From: Prevotella sp. HUN102
GTDB lineage: Bacteria; Bacteroidota; Bacteroidia; Bacteroidales; Bacteroidaceae
Assembly (NCBI RefSeq): GCF_000688375.1
Contig: NZ_JIAF01000004.1
Location: 558,001 to 622,000, forward strand
Length of the DNA stretch: 64,000 nucleotides
Reading direction: 5' to 3'
The notes beneath the pieces are model-generated. The model was not told the origin of the DNA. It worked only from the letters and a program-made list of their open reading frames with translations, and searched no databases. A program made the translations under genes and the position numbers. Below are positions 52,637 to 61,722 of the stretch, piece after piece. The number at the start of each line of letters is the position of its first letter. Within the stretch, counting starts at the first letter, position 1.

Positions 52637-55108
52637 ATGAATAAGATGAAAGCATTTTTGCTCGCCTGTTTTGCAGTAGCTGCAACAGGCGCAAGTGCGC
52701 AGACTACAACGATTACCGGCGAGCTGGTGGATTCGCTGACACGCGAGACTGAACCCTTTGCCACGGTTCGTGTCTACAAGAATGGAAAGAGCGACAAGCC
52801 TGTTGCGATGTTCGTAACGGATGAAAACGGCAAATTCTCGCAGACAGTATCGGGTCAGGGCAAGTATTATGTTTCCTTTACTTCGTTGGGAAGAAAGGAA
52901 ATTGTCCGTAGATTTGAAGTCGGTAGTGCTTCTTCCACGTTGAATATGGGCACGCTTTTGGTTCAGGACGACCCGAAACAGCTTGAAGGTGTTGAGGTGG
53001 TTGCACAGAAACCATTGGTAAAAATGGAGACCGACAAGATGACCTATGACGTTCTGAGCGACGTGGATTCCAAGTCGAACACGGTTCTCGATATGCTGAG
53101 AAAGGTTCCGATGGTTACGGTGGACGGCCAGGACAACATTACCGTCAATGGACAGGGTTCTTTTAAGGTATATGTGGACGGCAAACCAAACGTTATGTTC
53201 TCTGCAAATCCTTCACAGATATTCAAGGCTATGCCTGCAAGTGCAGTCAAATCCATTGAGGTGGTAACGAATCCGGGTGCCAAATACGATGCGGAAGGCG
53301 TTGGCGGCGTGCTGAATATCGTTATGAACAAGATGAATAGTGCACAGGCGCAGAATATGAACGGCTATAACGGAAACGTGAGTGCGACGATGGTGAACTA
53401 TGGAATACGCAGTTCGGCGTTTTTGAGTGGTCAGCAGGGAAAATTGACGTATAGTGCCAACGGAATGTACAGCTATATGGAGTCCGATAAGGTGGAGATG
53501 ATGATGGATCGCATTGCTTCCGACGGTTCCACTATGAGCACTTATCAGAAGGGAAAGACTACCATTCCGTTCACAATGGGCAACGTGAGTCTGGGATATG
53601 AACTGGATTCGATGAGCAATATCGGTGCATCGTTAGGTTTTACAAGCTTCACGATGAAGAGTACCGGCCATCCAACGAACAGCTTCTTTGGTGGAATCTA
53701 TGGTTCTGGATTCTCTTACGGCAATGAAATGATGATGAAGAACCTCAATACTTCCTTTAACGGTAGTGTGGATTATCAGCGGTTCCTCAACAAGGCTCGC
53801 ACGAGCAACATCACGTTGAGCTATCTCTTTACCACAACGCCGGGTACAACGGAGAACAACCGTATCTACGACCCGCTCCCACCGGGCATCACTCTCCCAC
53901 TCCACGACCTTTATTCGGAAGCCGATACACGGGGAACGGAGCATACTTTCCAAGCCGATTACACCACTCCATTGGCAAAGAACCATACGTTGAACGCCGG
54001 AGTGAAATTCATTGGTCGCAGAAATTCTTCAGATTCTCGCTATTACGACATCATCAATGGCTTACAGATGTATAATGCCGCAAACAGCGTTGATTACAAA
54101 AACAAGCAGAGCATTCTTGCTTCCTACATCGAATATGCCCTTACTGCCGGTAAGTTCGGAGCGAAATTCGGTACGCGTTACGAGCACACTTGGGAGAATG
54201 TGGAGTTCATTCTTGGCCCCGGCAGCAACTTTAAGAAGAACTATGGCAACGTGGTTCCGTCAGCAAGTTTCACTTATAATATAGCGCAGAGTGCAAATAT
54301 CGGCATCAATTACGGTATGCGTATCTCTCGTCCGGGCATCACTTATCTGAATCCTTACGTAGACCGTTCGAACGCAACGATACTTTCTTACGGTAATCCC
54401 GACCTCGCTGTGGAGAAAAGCCACAACGTGAGCCTTGTATTCAATTATTTCACACCGAAGTTTATGATCAATATGACCTTGGGTGAGAACTTCGCCAACA
54501 ATCAGATAGAGCAATATTCGTTTATGGACAACGGAATATTGAATACTACTTACGGCAACATCGTGCGAAGCAGATGGACGAACTTCAGCACGTTTATGAA
54601 CTATGCAATTACGCCTAAGACGCGATTAATGTTCAATGGTGGATTCGATTACGGCGATATCCGTTCAAATCAGCTTGGAGCGCGCAACTATGGTTGGCAG
54701 TTTGAAGGCTTCATAGGCTTGCAGCAGACGCTTCCGTGGGACATCAAGTGGAGCATATTCACAGGTGGAAGCACGAAGAAATATAATTTGCAGGGCTACG
54801 GAGACAGTTTCAATATGTTTACCACCACATTTGCAAAGAGCTTCTTCAAGGAAAGACTGGATGTCAGTGTGATGTATTTCACGCCATTGACTGGTAAAAT
54901 GAAGCTGAATCAGGTGAGTGAGGGCGCAGACTTCACACAACGGACGCGCACCATCATTCCGGTTCAGCAGATTGGACTTACCGTTACGTGGAATTTCGGT
55001 AATACCAAGAAGCAGTTCCAGAAGCACGAGAGTAAGATTTCAAACGATTTCCAAGAGAAGAAGAACGATAACCAGATAGGAGGAATGGGAGTTGGAGTAG
55101 GGATGTAG
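52637..55108 (+). CDS. TonB-dependent receptor-like outer-membrane protein
   Basis: This 823-residue outer-membrane protein has a signal peptide (1-22), a carboxypeptidase-like domain (about 25-115), a plug with LRKVPMVTVDGQDNITVNGQ and SIEVVTNPGAKYDAEGVGGVLNIVM, and a barrel to near the end. It matches the Bacteroidetes group that lacks an obvious SusD partner. The short tail after the last strand is charged. Ligand unknown. A 22-nt tandem array starts 28 bp after the stop codon. Confidence 0.9.
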   Translation: MNKMKAFLLACFAVAATGASAQTTTITGELVDSLTRETEPFATVRVYKNGKSDKPVAMFVTDENGKFSQTVSGQGKYYVSFTSLGRKEIVRRFEVGSASSTLNMGTLLVQDDPKQLEGVEVVAQKPLVKMETDKMTYDVLSDVDSKSNTVLDMLRKVPMVTVDGQDNITVNGQGSFKVYVDGKPNVMFSANPSQIFKAMPASAVKSIEVVTNPGAKYDAEGVGGVLNIVMNKMNSAQAQNMNGYNGNVSATMVNYGIRSSAFLSGQQGKLTYSANGMYSYMESDKVEMMMDRIASDGSTMSTYQKGKTTIPFTMGNVSLGYELDSMSNIGASLGFTSFTMKSTGHPTNSFFGGIYGSGFSYGNEMMMKNLNTSFNGSVDYQRFLNKARTSNITLSYLFTTTPGTTENNRIYDPLPPGITLPLHDLYSEADTRGTEHTFQADYTTPLAKNHTLNAGVKFIGRRNSSDSRYYDIINGLQMYNAANSVDYKNKQSILASYIEYALTAGKFGAKFGTRYEHTWENVEFILGPGSNFKKNYGNVVPSASFTYNIAQSANIGINYGMRISRPGITYLNPYVDRSNATILSYGNPDLAVEKSHNVSLVFNYFTPKFMINMTLGENFANNQIEQYSFMDNGILNTTYGNIVRSRWTNFSTFMNYAITPKTRLMFNGGFDYGDIRSNQLGARNYGWQFEGFIGLQQTLPWDIKWSIFTGGSTKKYNLQGYGDSFNMFTTTFAKSFFKERLDVSVMYFTPLTGKMKLNQVSEGADFTQRTRTIIPVQQIGLTVTWNFGNTKKQFQKHESKISNDFQEKKNDNQIGGMGVGVGM

Positions 55109-55135
55109 CCTGTCCGTGAGTCCTTTTTCCGACCG

Positions 55136-55267
55136 TTGGTTCCGTATGAATGAGTTATTGGTTCTGTGTGAATCGTCTATTGGTTTCATTTGAATCGTCC
55201 ATTGACTCTGTTAGAATCAGTCATTAGTTTTGGATGAATTGTATATTGATTCCGTGCGAATCGTTCA
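55136..55267 (+). repeat. 22-nt tandem array after the second TonB receptor gene
   Basis: Six units of exactly 22 nt start at 55136, 55158, 55180, 55202, 55224 and 55246. Each begins TTGGTTC or a variant and carries TGAATCG around positions 12-18. GAATC and GATTC half-sites form loose dyads across unit borders. No sequence is shared with the purE or GCGAAGA arrays. Confidence 0.87.
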
Positions 55268-55290
55268 TTTAGAAATCAATTCAGTATTAA

Positions 55291-55331
55291 AAATAAAGCC
55301 GAAATACATTCATTGTATTTCGGCTTTATTT
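55291..55331. terminator. Bidirectional terminator between the TonB receptor and ybjQ-like genes
   Basis: AAATAAAGCCGAAATACA pairs perfectly with TGTATTTCGGCTTTATTT around a 5-nt loop, with A and T runs on both sides. Confidence 0.9.
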
Positions 55332-55417
55332 ATTTGCTTATCTTATTGTCGGTCAGTCTTTTGGCTGTACTGTGAATATCATATACAAACGTAAGTGCGA
55401 CAAAAAGATGAATTATT

Positions 55418-55735
55418 TCAGATGCGCACGGCTGTACCTGAACAAGTCACCATCAGCATAGAATTGCCCTGTCCGATGGTTTCATAATCAATGTCGATAC
55501 CCACGATTGCGTTTGCGCCCAACGCTTCGGCGTTCTGCATCATTTCGGCAATGGAAGTATCTTTGGCCTCTCGCAGCACCTTTTCGTACGAACCGCTTCT
55601 TCCACCTATAAAATCACGGATTCCCGCCATAAAGTCCTTGAAAAAGTTTGCACCGATGATGTTTTCGCCTGTTACGACACCTTTATACTCTAAAATTGTT
55701 CTGCCTTCGATTGAGGGAGTAGTTGTGATAATCAT
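55418..55735 (-). CDS. YbjQ-family protein (UPF0145, putative heavy-metal-binding)
   Basis: This 105-residue protein has GEVIxG-like [24 protein letters not shown] and [15 protein letters not shown], typical of the YbjQ family, which forms pentamers and is of uncertain function. The length is normal. It stands alone on the minus strand, ending at a bidirectional terminator. Confidence 0.88.
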   Translation of the reverse strand: MIITTTPSIEGRTILEYKGVVTGENIIGANFFKDFMAGIRDFIGGRSGSYEKVLREAKDTSIAEMMQNAEALGANAIVGIDIDYETIGQGNSMLMVTCSGTAVRI

Positions 55736-56012
55736 TTGATTTGTTATTTTGGTTTATCTCAATAACGTATTGCAAGCCGAAATATTATAATGAGGGGCAG
55801 AATGAGTGATATTCAGCCGTTATATGAATATATATGTATGGATGATATTCTGAAAACTATTTATAAAATATATTATATTAAAATATGATTTAAATTAAAT
55901 TATAAAAACTATTGCGAAAATGGGAAATACAAGGGCTATAAATTTCATATATATTAGAGGGTATTGTCGTTTAATATTCCTATCTTTGCAGCACTATACT
56001 TTTATTGTTATA
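55736..56012. other. AT-rich divergent region
   Basis: About 275 bp between ybjQ-like and nicotinamidase genes. TATCTTTG at 55981-55988 is a good -7 box for the latter, but the nearest TTG is only 14 bp upstream. The rest is strongly A/T-rich with no gene. Confidence 0.45.
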
Positions 56013-56570
56013 ATGGAAATGAAAAGACTTCTTTTGATAATCGACCCACAGATTGATTTTATCAGTGGTACATTGCCCGTTCCGAATGCAGAAGAGGCAA
56101 TGAAAAACCTTGCAGAATATGTGAGAGAACACGGTAATGAATATGCCGAAATTGTGGCAACTACGGATTGGCACCCTTACAATCATCTCTCGTTTGCACC
56201 ACAAGGTGGCCCTTGGCCTGTGCATTGCGTGCAGCATTCGGTGGGAGCTGCCATCTATGAACCCTTGCTTGTGGCTTGCAATACGGCGGGGAAAGCGTTT
56301 AAGGTGCTCGAAAAAGGCAATTCAGCCGACAGGGAAGAGTACTCCATTATGCAGAATATGGAATCCAAAGCCCTGCTCGATGAAATCATCCGAAGCAATG
56401 AGATAACGGAAATACACCTTTGCGGTCTTGCCGGAAACATCTGTGTGCTGAACACCTTGAAGGATATGGTGGCAACTTACGGCAAGGATATGTTTCGTGT
56501 GCTCACGGAATATTCACCATCGCTCGACGACGGTTCCGAACTGAGACTATATCTGGAAAGTCTGCATTAA
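56013..56570 (+). CDS. pncA: Nicotinamidase-family hydrolase
   Basis: This 185-residue isochorismatase-fold enzyme probably converts nicotinamide to nicotinate in NAD salvage. The triad is Asp11, Lys101 (LEKG) and Cys144 (GLAGNICVLNT). The metal ligands are in TDWHPYNH (Asp52, His54) and His71 (WPVHC), which are specific to nicotinamidases. The ATG at 56013 is chosen because it directly precedes the first strand and follows a -7 box. A frame extending to 55920 would place the promoter inside the gene. Confidence 0.9.
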   Translation: MEMKRLLLIIDPQIDFISGTLPVPNAEEAMKNLAEYVREHGNEYAEIVATTDWHPYNHLSFAPQGGPWPVHCVQHSVGAAIYEPLLVACNTAGKAFKVLEKGNSADREEYSIMQNMESKALLDEIIRSNEITEIHLCGLAGNICVLNTLKDMVATYGKDMFRVLTEYSPSLDDGSELRLYLESLH

Positions 56571-56574
56571 ATCT

Positions 56575-57621
56575 TTATGCAACAGGAATATAAACAGCGA
56601 TGGTCTTGAGCCGTACATAATTGTAGCTGAGATACATAAATCCGTTGAACCGGTTGTTTGTTCCCCAACTGTTTTTGCAGATAAAGAATTTCTTTCCTTT
56701 GCTGTCTCTGGCTATACCGACGATTTCCATACAGTGGTCGTCGGTGGTTTTGTGGGTTTCAAACGCATCCTGACGCAGTTCCTGAGATATTTTCATAAAC
56801 TCCTTGTCGGTTATGGCAATGCCTTTGGCAAAGGAAAATCCGTCTTCCGACACGTCTCCTTCCCAACAGACGGGGTGTCCTTTTCTGATGCTTTTCTCAA
56901 CAGTCTGCATCAAAGTGTCGATAGGCACGTTCAGGAAGGTGTTGTGGAAGTAGTTATCGGGCACTTCGAGCGGGAATTTCTCGCCAAAAGGATGGTGCGA
57001 GAAACTCGTCATTGCTATGTATTCATCGTCACGGCATACGCTTCTGGCAAATTCCTGCGGCGTATATACTGCACCATACATAAAGACTTGTTTGGTGGAA
57101 TATCCTATTTCTTGGTCAAGCATTTCGTTGATGTGCTTTATCCGTGTAGAAAATAGGGAAGAACCGGGCGACAGGACCGCCTGATTCAGCTTGCGTGCAA
57201 GCGCATCGTAGTTAGTGTATTCCTTTCTGTGGTAGGCATCATAGTTCTGAAGGCCGTAGATATGGATGAGATCGAGCAGCATACTCGACATACCTCGGGT
57301 GGTGATGCCGTTACTGTTTGATTTCAGAAAACTGCCTTTATCCTTCAGCAGCAAGCGTCTTTTAGCCTGTTCTTCAAGATATGCCCTTGCGACGAAATCA
57401 ACACTGAGATTCACGGAGTCTCCCTGCATAAGATGTTCCGTTTCAATGGTTGCGAGCATAGCATACGCCCAGCACAGCGAACTCGTTCCTTGGTCTTTTA
57501 CCGGCGTAGTCTTCAGTCTTATTTCGTCGGTAAATTTCTCGTTGGGTATTTCGTTATGCTTTCGCTTCCCACAGCCGATGAGAAGCAATAATGCTATGAT
57601 AATGAATGCGTTTCTTTTCAT
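56575..57621 (-). CDS. Papain-fold (C1) cysteine peptidase, lipoprotein
   Basis: This lipoprotein of 348 residues has lipobox LIGC with Cys17 as the lipid site. The start at 57621 gives a typical signal; a second ATG four codons earlier is possible. The active Cys50 is in KDQGTSSLCWAYA, the His in DDHCMEIVG and the Asn in KNSWGTNNRFNG. The arrangement resembles bleomycin hydrolase/aminopeptidase C-type enzymes. It is probably displayed at the outer membrane or periplasm and degrades peptides. It overlaps nothing and is convergent with the nicotinamidase gene. Confidence 0.88.
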   Translation of the reverse strand: MKRNAFIIIALLLLIGCGKRKHNEIPNEKFTDEIRLKTTPVKDQGTSSLCWAYAMLATIETEHLMQGDSVNLSVDFVARAYLEEQAKRRLLLKDKGSFLKSNSNGITTRGMSSMLLDLIHIYGLQNYDAYHRKEYTNYDALARKLNQAVLSPGSSLFSTRIKHINEMLDQEIGYSTKQVFMYGAVYTPQEFARSVCRDDEYIAMTSFSHHPFGEKFPLEVPDNYFHNTFLNVPIDTLMQTVEKSIRKGHPVCWEGDVSEDGFSFAKGIAITDKEFMKISQELRQDAFETHKTTDDHCMEIVGIARDSKGKKFFICKNSWGTNNRFNGFMYLSYNYVRLKTIAVYIPVA

Positions 57622-57835
57622 ACTTGTCTGCAAAGATAAATAAAATAGATTGCAAAAAGTAATGTATTTCTATGAATTTTTCCTTATTTTTGCTCATCGC
57701 TGCATATTGATTGTGCGACATTTCGGCTTATCCGATTTTTAGTGGTATGGCAATTCAGAATCAAACAGTAATGTGCTTGATTCTTGTTTTGTAAGTACTT
57801 GATAATCAATGGATATTTTTTTGCTTTTCATTTGT

Positions 57836-57918
57836 GCGAAGAATGGAACGCATTCTTCGCACAAATGGCGTGCATTCTTCGCAAGATTGCAATGCGTTCT
57901 TCGCAAGATTGGAAATCG
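57836..57918 (-). repeat. 22-nt-phased dispersed element, copy H (core only)
   Basis: Motif starts are 57836, 57858, 57880 and 57902, exactly 22 nt apart. GCGAAGAATG/CATTCTTCGC at 57836-57860 gives the longest core hairpin of the family (10 bp). The orientation order, read in reverse, matches copy C. The isolated motif and flanks cannot be recognised clearly, so this copy looks decayed or truncated. Confidence 0.75.
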
Positions 57919-57975
57919 TTTGTTTTCTATCTCTGGGCAGCGAATGATTTTCTGCTGAATATGGGTGCAATTATG

Positions 57976-58007
57976 CTCGTAAACTTGTTTACTTGTTGTC
58001 TCGTTTC
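57976..58007 (-). repeat. Octamer array downstream of the M16 gene
   Basis: Four 8-nt units (CTCGTAAA, CTTGTTTA, CTTGTTGT, CTCGTTTC) lie 36 bp past the M16 stop codon. In the sense of that gene the core is ACRAG, as in the arrays at 6994 and 63003. Confidence 0.68.
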
Positions 58008-58043
58008 TCTGCGTCCGGGGATTATCCCGAATCAAGAGAAAGC

Positions 58044-59285
58044 TTATTTATAAACCAACGTTGTCAGTTCCTCTTCCCTGAAAATCTCCCTTGCCACTTG
58101 CTGAATCTGCTCTGCCGTAATGGCATCAATCTGTTCGTAGAGCTTTTCGGTATGCTTTTCCCATCCGAAATGGAGGAAACTGCGGCAGAAACCCAGTGCA
58201 AAGTTCTCACGGTTGTCTTCGGCAATCCCTATTTGCCCCTTTATCTGCTGTTTGGCAAGTTTCAGTTTTTCGTCGGAAAGAGGAACATTCATAAACCTGT
58301 CAAGCTCCTGTCTGACGAGTTTCGTGCATTGCTTCACGTCCTTCGGGTCGCATCCGAAATAGATGCCCCACATACCGGTGGTGCTGTAAGCCGTCATAAA
58401 ACTCTCGACGGTATATACCAGTCCGTGTTCCTCTCGCAGCGAAAGATTCAGACGCGCGCTCATACCCGGTCCGCCGAGCACGTTGTTGAGCAGATAGAGC
58501 ACGATTCGCTTTTTGTCGTGAACGTTGTAGGCACGGTTGCCTATCATTACGTGAGCCTGATGCGTCTTCTTTCGGATGGTAATGTTGGCAGGGTGGTAGA
58601 GGTGTTCTGCTTCTACGGCTGCCGTGGCGTCCTCCAGAGGTGTGAAGGGCGAAGTGCGCTGCACGTTGGCCGTGTAGCGTTTCAGTAAATCCACGGTTTC
58701 GCTGAAATCCACATCTCCATAGATGAAGAAAACGGAATTTTCGGGTCGGTAGAACCGGTCGGTAAACCGCCTCGCATCCTCGCTCTTGAATGAGCGCACA
58801 CGCTCTGCCGTGCCGAGAATGCTGTGCCCGAGAGGATGATTCCTGAACAGAAGATTCTCAAACTCGTCGTAGATAAGCTCTGCCGGACTGTCGTTGTAGG
58901 ATTCTATCTCGTCGCATATCACTTCCACTTCCTTGTCTATCTCTTTCTGGGGATAGATGCTTCGGAAGACGATGTCGGAAAGCAGGTCGGCTGCCAAGGG
59001 AAAGTGTTCCTTGAGGATGGCGGAATGGTAGACCGTGGCAGTCTTCGTGGTGTAGGCGTTCAGGTCGCCGCCCACGCTTTCGAGACAGTTGATGATGTCG
59101 AGGCTGCTTCTCTGCTGTGTTCCCTTGAAAGTGGCGTGTTCGCAGAAGTGCGCAATGCCCTCCTCTCCGGCTTCTTCGTTTGCCGTTCCGGCATTGATGC
59201 CGTAGCCGCAGTAGACCACCAGCGATGAGGATGGCAGATGAATGATGCGCAGACCGTTTTCTAACCTTATTGTATTATATTTCAT
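58044..59285 (-). CDS. M16-family zinc peptidase (processing-peptidase-like)
   Basis: This 413-residue peptidase has the inverted zinc motif HFCEH at 46-50 and the distal glutamates in EVEVICDEIESY (119-130). It lacks a signal peptide, so it acts in the cytoplasm or is exported in another way. The ATG at 59285 (MKYNTIRLENG) is chosen by homology; the frame extends to 59390 but would overlap the divergent promoter. It is a single-chain enzyme with an N-terminal active half and C-terminal half, as in bacterial processing-peptidase relatives. Confidence 0.9.
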   Translation of the reverse strand: MKYNTIRLENGLRIIHLPSSSLVVYCGYGINAGTANEEAGEEGIAHFCEHATFKGTQQRSSLDIINCLESVGGDLNAYTTKTATVYHSAILKEHFPLAADLLSDIVFRSIYPQKEIDKEVEVICDEIESYNDSPAELIYDEFENLLFRNHPLGHSILGTAERVRSFKSEDARRFTDRFYRPENSVFFIYGDVDFSETVDLLKRYTANVQRTSPFTPLEDATAAVEAEHLYHPANITIRKKTHQAHVMIGNRAYNVHDKKRIVLYLLNNVLGGPGMSARLNLSLREEHGLVYTVESFMTAYSTTGMWGIYFGCDPKDVKQCTKLVRQELDRFMNVPLSDEKLKLAKQQIKGQIGIAEDNRENFALGFCRSFLHFGWEKHTEKLYEQIDAITAEQIQQVAREIFREEELTTLVYK

Positions 59286-59313
59286 TATGGTTGCAAAATT
59301 AGTCAATTTCTTT

Positions 59314-59343
59314 TTGAAATGTGGCTGATTTGTACTATATTTG
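59314..59343 (+). promoter_or_regulatory. Bacteroidetes-type promoter of the PfkB kinase gene
   Basis: TTG (59314-59316) and TATATTTG (59336-59343) are 19 bp apart, with the ATG at 59417. Confidence 0.62.
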
Positions 59344-59416
59344 CACATCAAATTGCCCATTCCTTGGACAAGACAATCTGCATTATCCAAGGCTGAAGAG
59401 TATTAAAAAATAGTCA

Positions 59417-60349
59417 ATGCGCAAGATTATAGGTATTGGAGAGACGGTTCTCGACATTATTTTCAAAGACGGACAGCCCGTAGGGGCATATCCGGGAGGT
59501 TCTACATTCAATGCTTCCGTTTCCTTGGGACGCTCGGGTGTGGAAACTGTTTTTATCGGAGAGACCGGAAACGACCGTGTTGGGGAATTTATCAAGACTT
59601 TCCTGAGCGAGAACGGAGTGAGTTCGGACAACATCAATGCTTTTCCCGGCTCGAAATCTGCTGTTTCCCTTGCCTTTCTCAACGAGCAGAACGACGCTGA
59701 ATACATATTCTACAAAGACCATCCGCACGACCAACTGGACTTCAGCTATCCTGAAATTCAGCCCGACGACATTGTGCTTTTCGGCTCGTTCTATGCCGTC
59801 AATCCCGTGATTCGCCCACAGGTGCTGGGATTGTTGGAGCACGCCCGTGCCCACGGTGCTATTATCTACTACGATGTGAACTTCCGTCCGGCGCATAAGG
59901 ACGAAGTTATCAAGATTACGCCGAATCTCTTGGAGAATCTCGAACAGGCAGACATCGTGCGCGGCAGCCGTGAAGACTTTCAGGTTCTGTTCAAGAAGGA
60001 GGAAGCCGACAAGGTTTACAATGCCGAAATATCGTTCTATTGCAAGCGTTTCATCTATACCGATGGGGCAAAACCGGTGGAAGTGCGCAGCGAGAGTGAA
60101 TTCCGCAAAAGCTATGAAGTGGCGGAAACGAAGACAGTGAGCACCGTTGGTGCAGGCGATAACTTCAATGCCGGCTTTATCTTCGGTCTCCTGAAGTACG
60201 GAATCACTCGGAATGATCTCGAACGGGGACTCTCCGAGGAGCAATGGGACAAGCTCATAGCCTGTGCGCAGGCTTTCGCTGCCGACTGCTGCAAGGATAT
60301 CTACAACTATGTGAGCAAAGAGTTCGGGGCTTCGATGAAAAATTCATAA
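59417..60349 (+). CDS. PfkB-family carbohydrate kinase
   Basis: This 310-residue cytoplasmic kinase phosphorylates a sugar, most likely fructose, though the family is broad. The N-terminal GGSTFNASVSLGRSG and the C-terminal TVGAGDNFNAGF (catalytic Asp and anion hole) are intact. It sits 20 bp before the flavodiiron protein gene and is probably cotranscribed, although no functional link is obvious. Confidence 0.88.
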   Translation: MRKIIGIGETVLDIIFKDGQPVGAYPGGSTFNASVSLGRSGVETVFIGETGNDRVGEFIKTFLSENGVSSDNINAFPGSKSAVSLAFLNEQNDAEYIFYKDHPHDQLDFSYPEIQPDDIVLFGSFYAVNPVIRPQVLGLLEHARAHGAIIYYDVNFRPAHKDEVIKITPNLLENLEQADIVRGSREDFQVLFKKEEADKVYNAEISFYCKRFIYTDGAKPVEVRSESEFRKSYEVAETKTVSTVGAGDNFNAGFIFGLLKYGITRNDLERGLSEEQWDKLIACAQAFAADCCKDIYNYVSKEFGASMKNS

Positions 60350-60369
60350 GGACATAAAATAAAAACAAT

Positions 60370-61563
60370 ATGATAGAAATAACAAATAAGGTTTACTACG
60401 TAGGTGTAAATGACCGTAACAAGGAGAAATTCGAGGGTTTGTGGCCATTGCCAAATGGTGTAAGCTACAACTCTTATCTCATCGATGATGAAAAGGTGGT
60501 CTTGATTGATACGGTGGAAGTGGACTTCTTCGTGCAGTTCCTCGAGAATATCCGTGAGGTTATCGGCGACAGAAAGATTGACTATCTCGTTATTCATCAC
60601 ATGGAACCGGACCATTCCGGTGGTTTGGCACTGCTGAAACAATACTATCCTGACATACAGGTAATAGGCAACAAGAAGACCTTTGACCTGATGGCAGGAT
60701 TTTACGGTATTAAGGAGAACACCATCGAAGTGAAGAACGGCGAGGTAATGGAGTTCGGAAACCACTCATTGCAGTTCTTTATGACGCCTATGGTACACTG
60801 GCCTGAAACGATGATGACTGTATATAAGGGCGAAGAGACGGCTCTCTTCTCCGGCGACGGCTTCGGTTGTTTCGGTGCTTTGAACGGTGGAATCATCGAT
60901 CAGGACATCAATACGGACGTGAGTTGGCTCGAAATGGTGCGCTACTATTCCAACATCGTGGGCAAATACGGCACTCCCGTGCAGAATGCGCTGAAGAAGC
61001 TCGCCGGTATTCACTTGGATTATATCTGTTCTACGCACGGACCTGTATGGCACAAGTATGTTGATAAGGTGATGGATATGTACGATAAGATGTCCAAATA
61101 CGAAACTGAGCCGGGTTTGGTTATCTGTTACGGTACGATGTACGGCAATACGGAGCGCGTGGCAGAGCAGATTGCCCGTGCAGCTTCGCTTGCAGGCGTG
61201 AAGAACATCGTTATGTACAACGTTTCAAAGACCCACCACAGCTACATTATCCGTGATATTTTCCGCTACCGTGGCTTGATTCTCGGTGCTCCAACCTATA
61301 ACAACGGTCTCTATCACGAAATGGAAGTGCTCCTTTCAGAGATAGCCAACCGCGATATAAAGAACCGTTACATCGGATGGTTCGGTTCCTATGGATGGGC
61401 GAGTCGTGCCGTTACGGCGATTGGAGAGTGGAATGAGAACCGTGCTCACTTTGAAAAGGTGGGTGAACCGGTGGAAATGCGTCAGTCGCTGAGCGAAGAA
61501 ACAAAGGTGGAATGCTGGCGTCTGGGTCGCGAAATGGCTGCGAAGCTCTTGGAACAAAGTTAA
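60370..61563 (+). CDS. A-type flavodiiron protein
   Basis: This enzyme reduces oxygen to water or nitric oxide to nitrous oxide and protects anaerobes. The beta-lactamase-like diiron domain carries HMEPDH (77-82). A flavodoxin domain starts near residue 250 (ICYGTMYGNTERVAEQIA). There is no fused rubredoxin, so it must receive electrons from a separate partner. The length is 397 residues. It follows the kinase gene directly. Confidence 0.94.
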   Translation: MIEITNKVYYVGVNDRNKEKFEGLWPLPNGVSYNSYLIDDEKVVLIDTVEVDFFVQFLENIREVIGDRKIDYLVIHHMEPDHSGGLALLKQYYPDIQVIGNKKTFDLMAGFYGIKENTIEVKNGEVMEFGNHSLQFFMTPMVHWPETMMTVYKGEETALFSGDGFGCFGALNGGIIDQDINTDVSWLEMVRYYSNIVGKYGTPVQNALKKLAGIHLDYICSTHGPVWHKYVDKVMDMYDKMSKYETEPGLVICYGTMYGNTERVAEQIARAASLAGVKNIVMYNVSKTHHSYIIRDIFRYRGLILGAPTYNNGLYHEMEVLLSEIANRDIKNRYIGWFGSYGWASRAVTAIGEWNENRAHFEKVGEPVEMRQSLSEETKVECWRLGREMAAKLLEQS

Positions 61564-61722
61564 GACTATGAGATAAAAGAGTGGGGAAGAGGATGAAAGA
61601 ATAAGCGAACTGGTGGATAAAAAGACCAGTCTGCTTGTTGGTTCATCCTCTTTTCTGCGTTTCGGATAAGCCGGAACTTGGGGCGTTTGTCCTTATATTT
61701 ATCTGAAAAATCCCATTTCCCT

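Noticed and set aside
57631..57638. Promoter box (TATCTTTG on the minus strand) for the C1 peptidase gene
   Set aside because: It lies almost at the start codon and the only TTG partner is 14 bp away, so it is not convincing.
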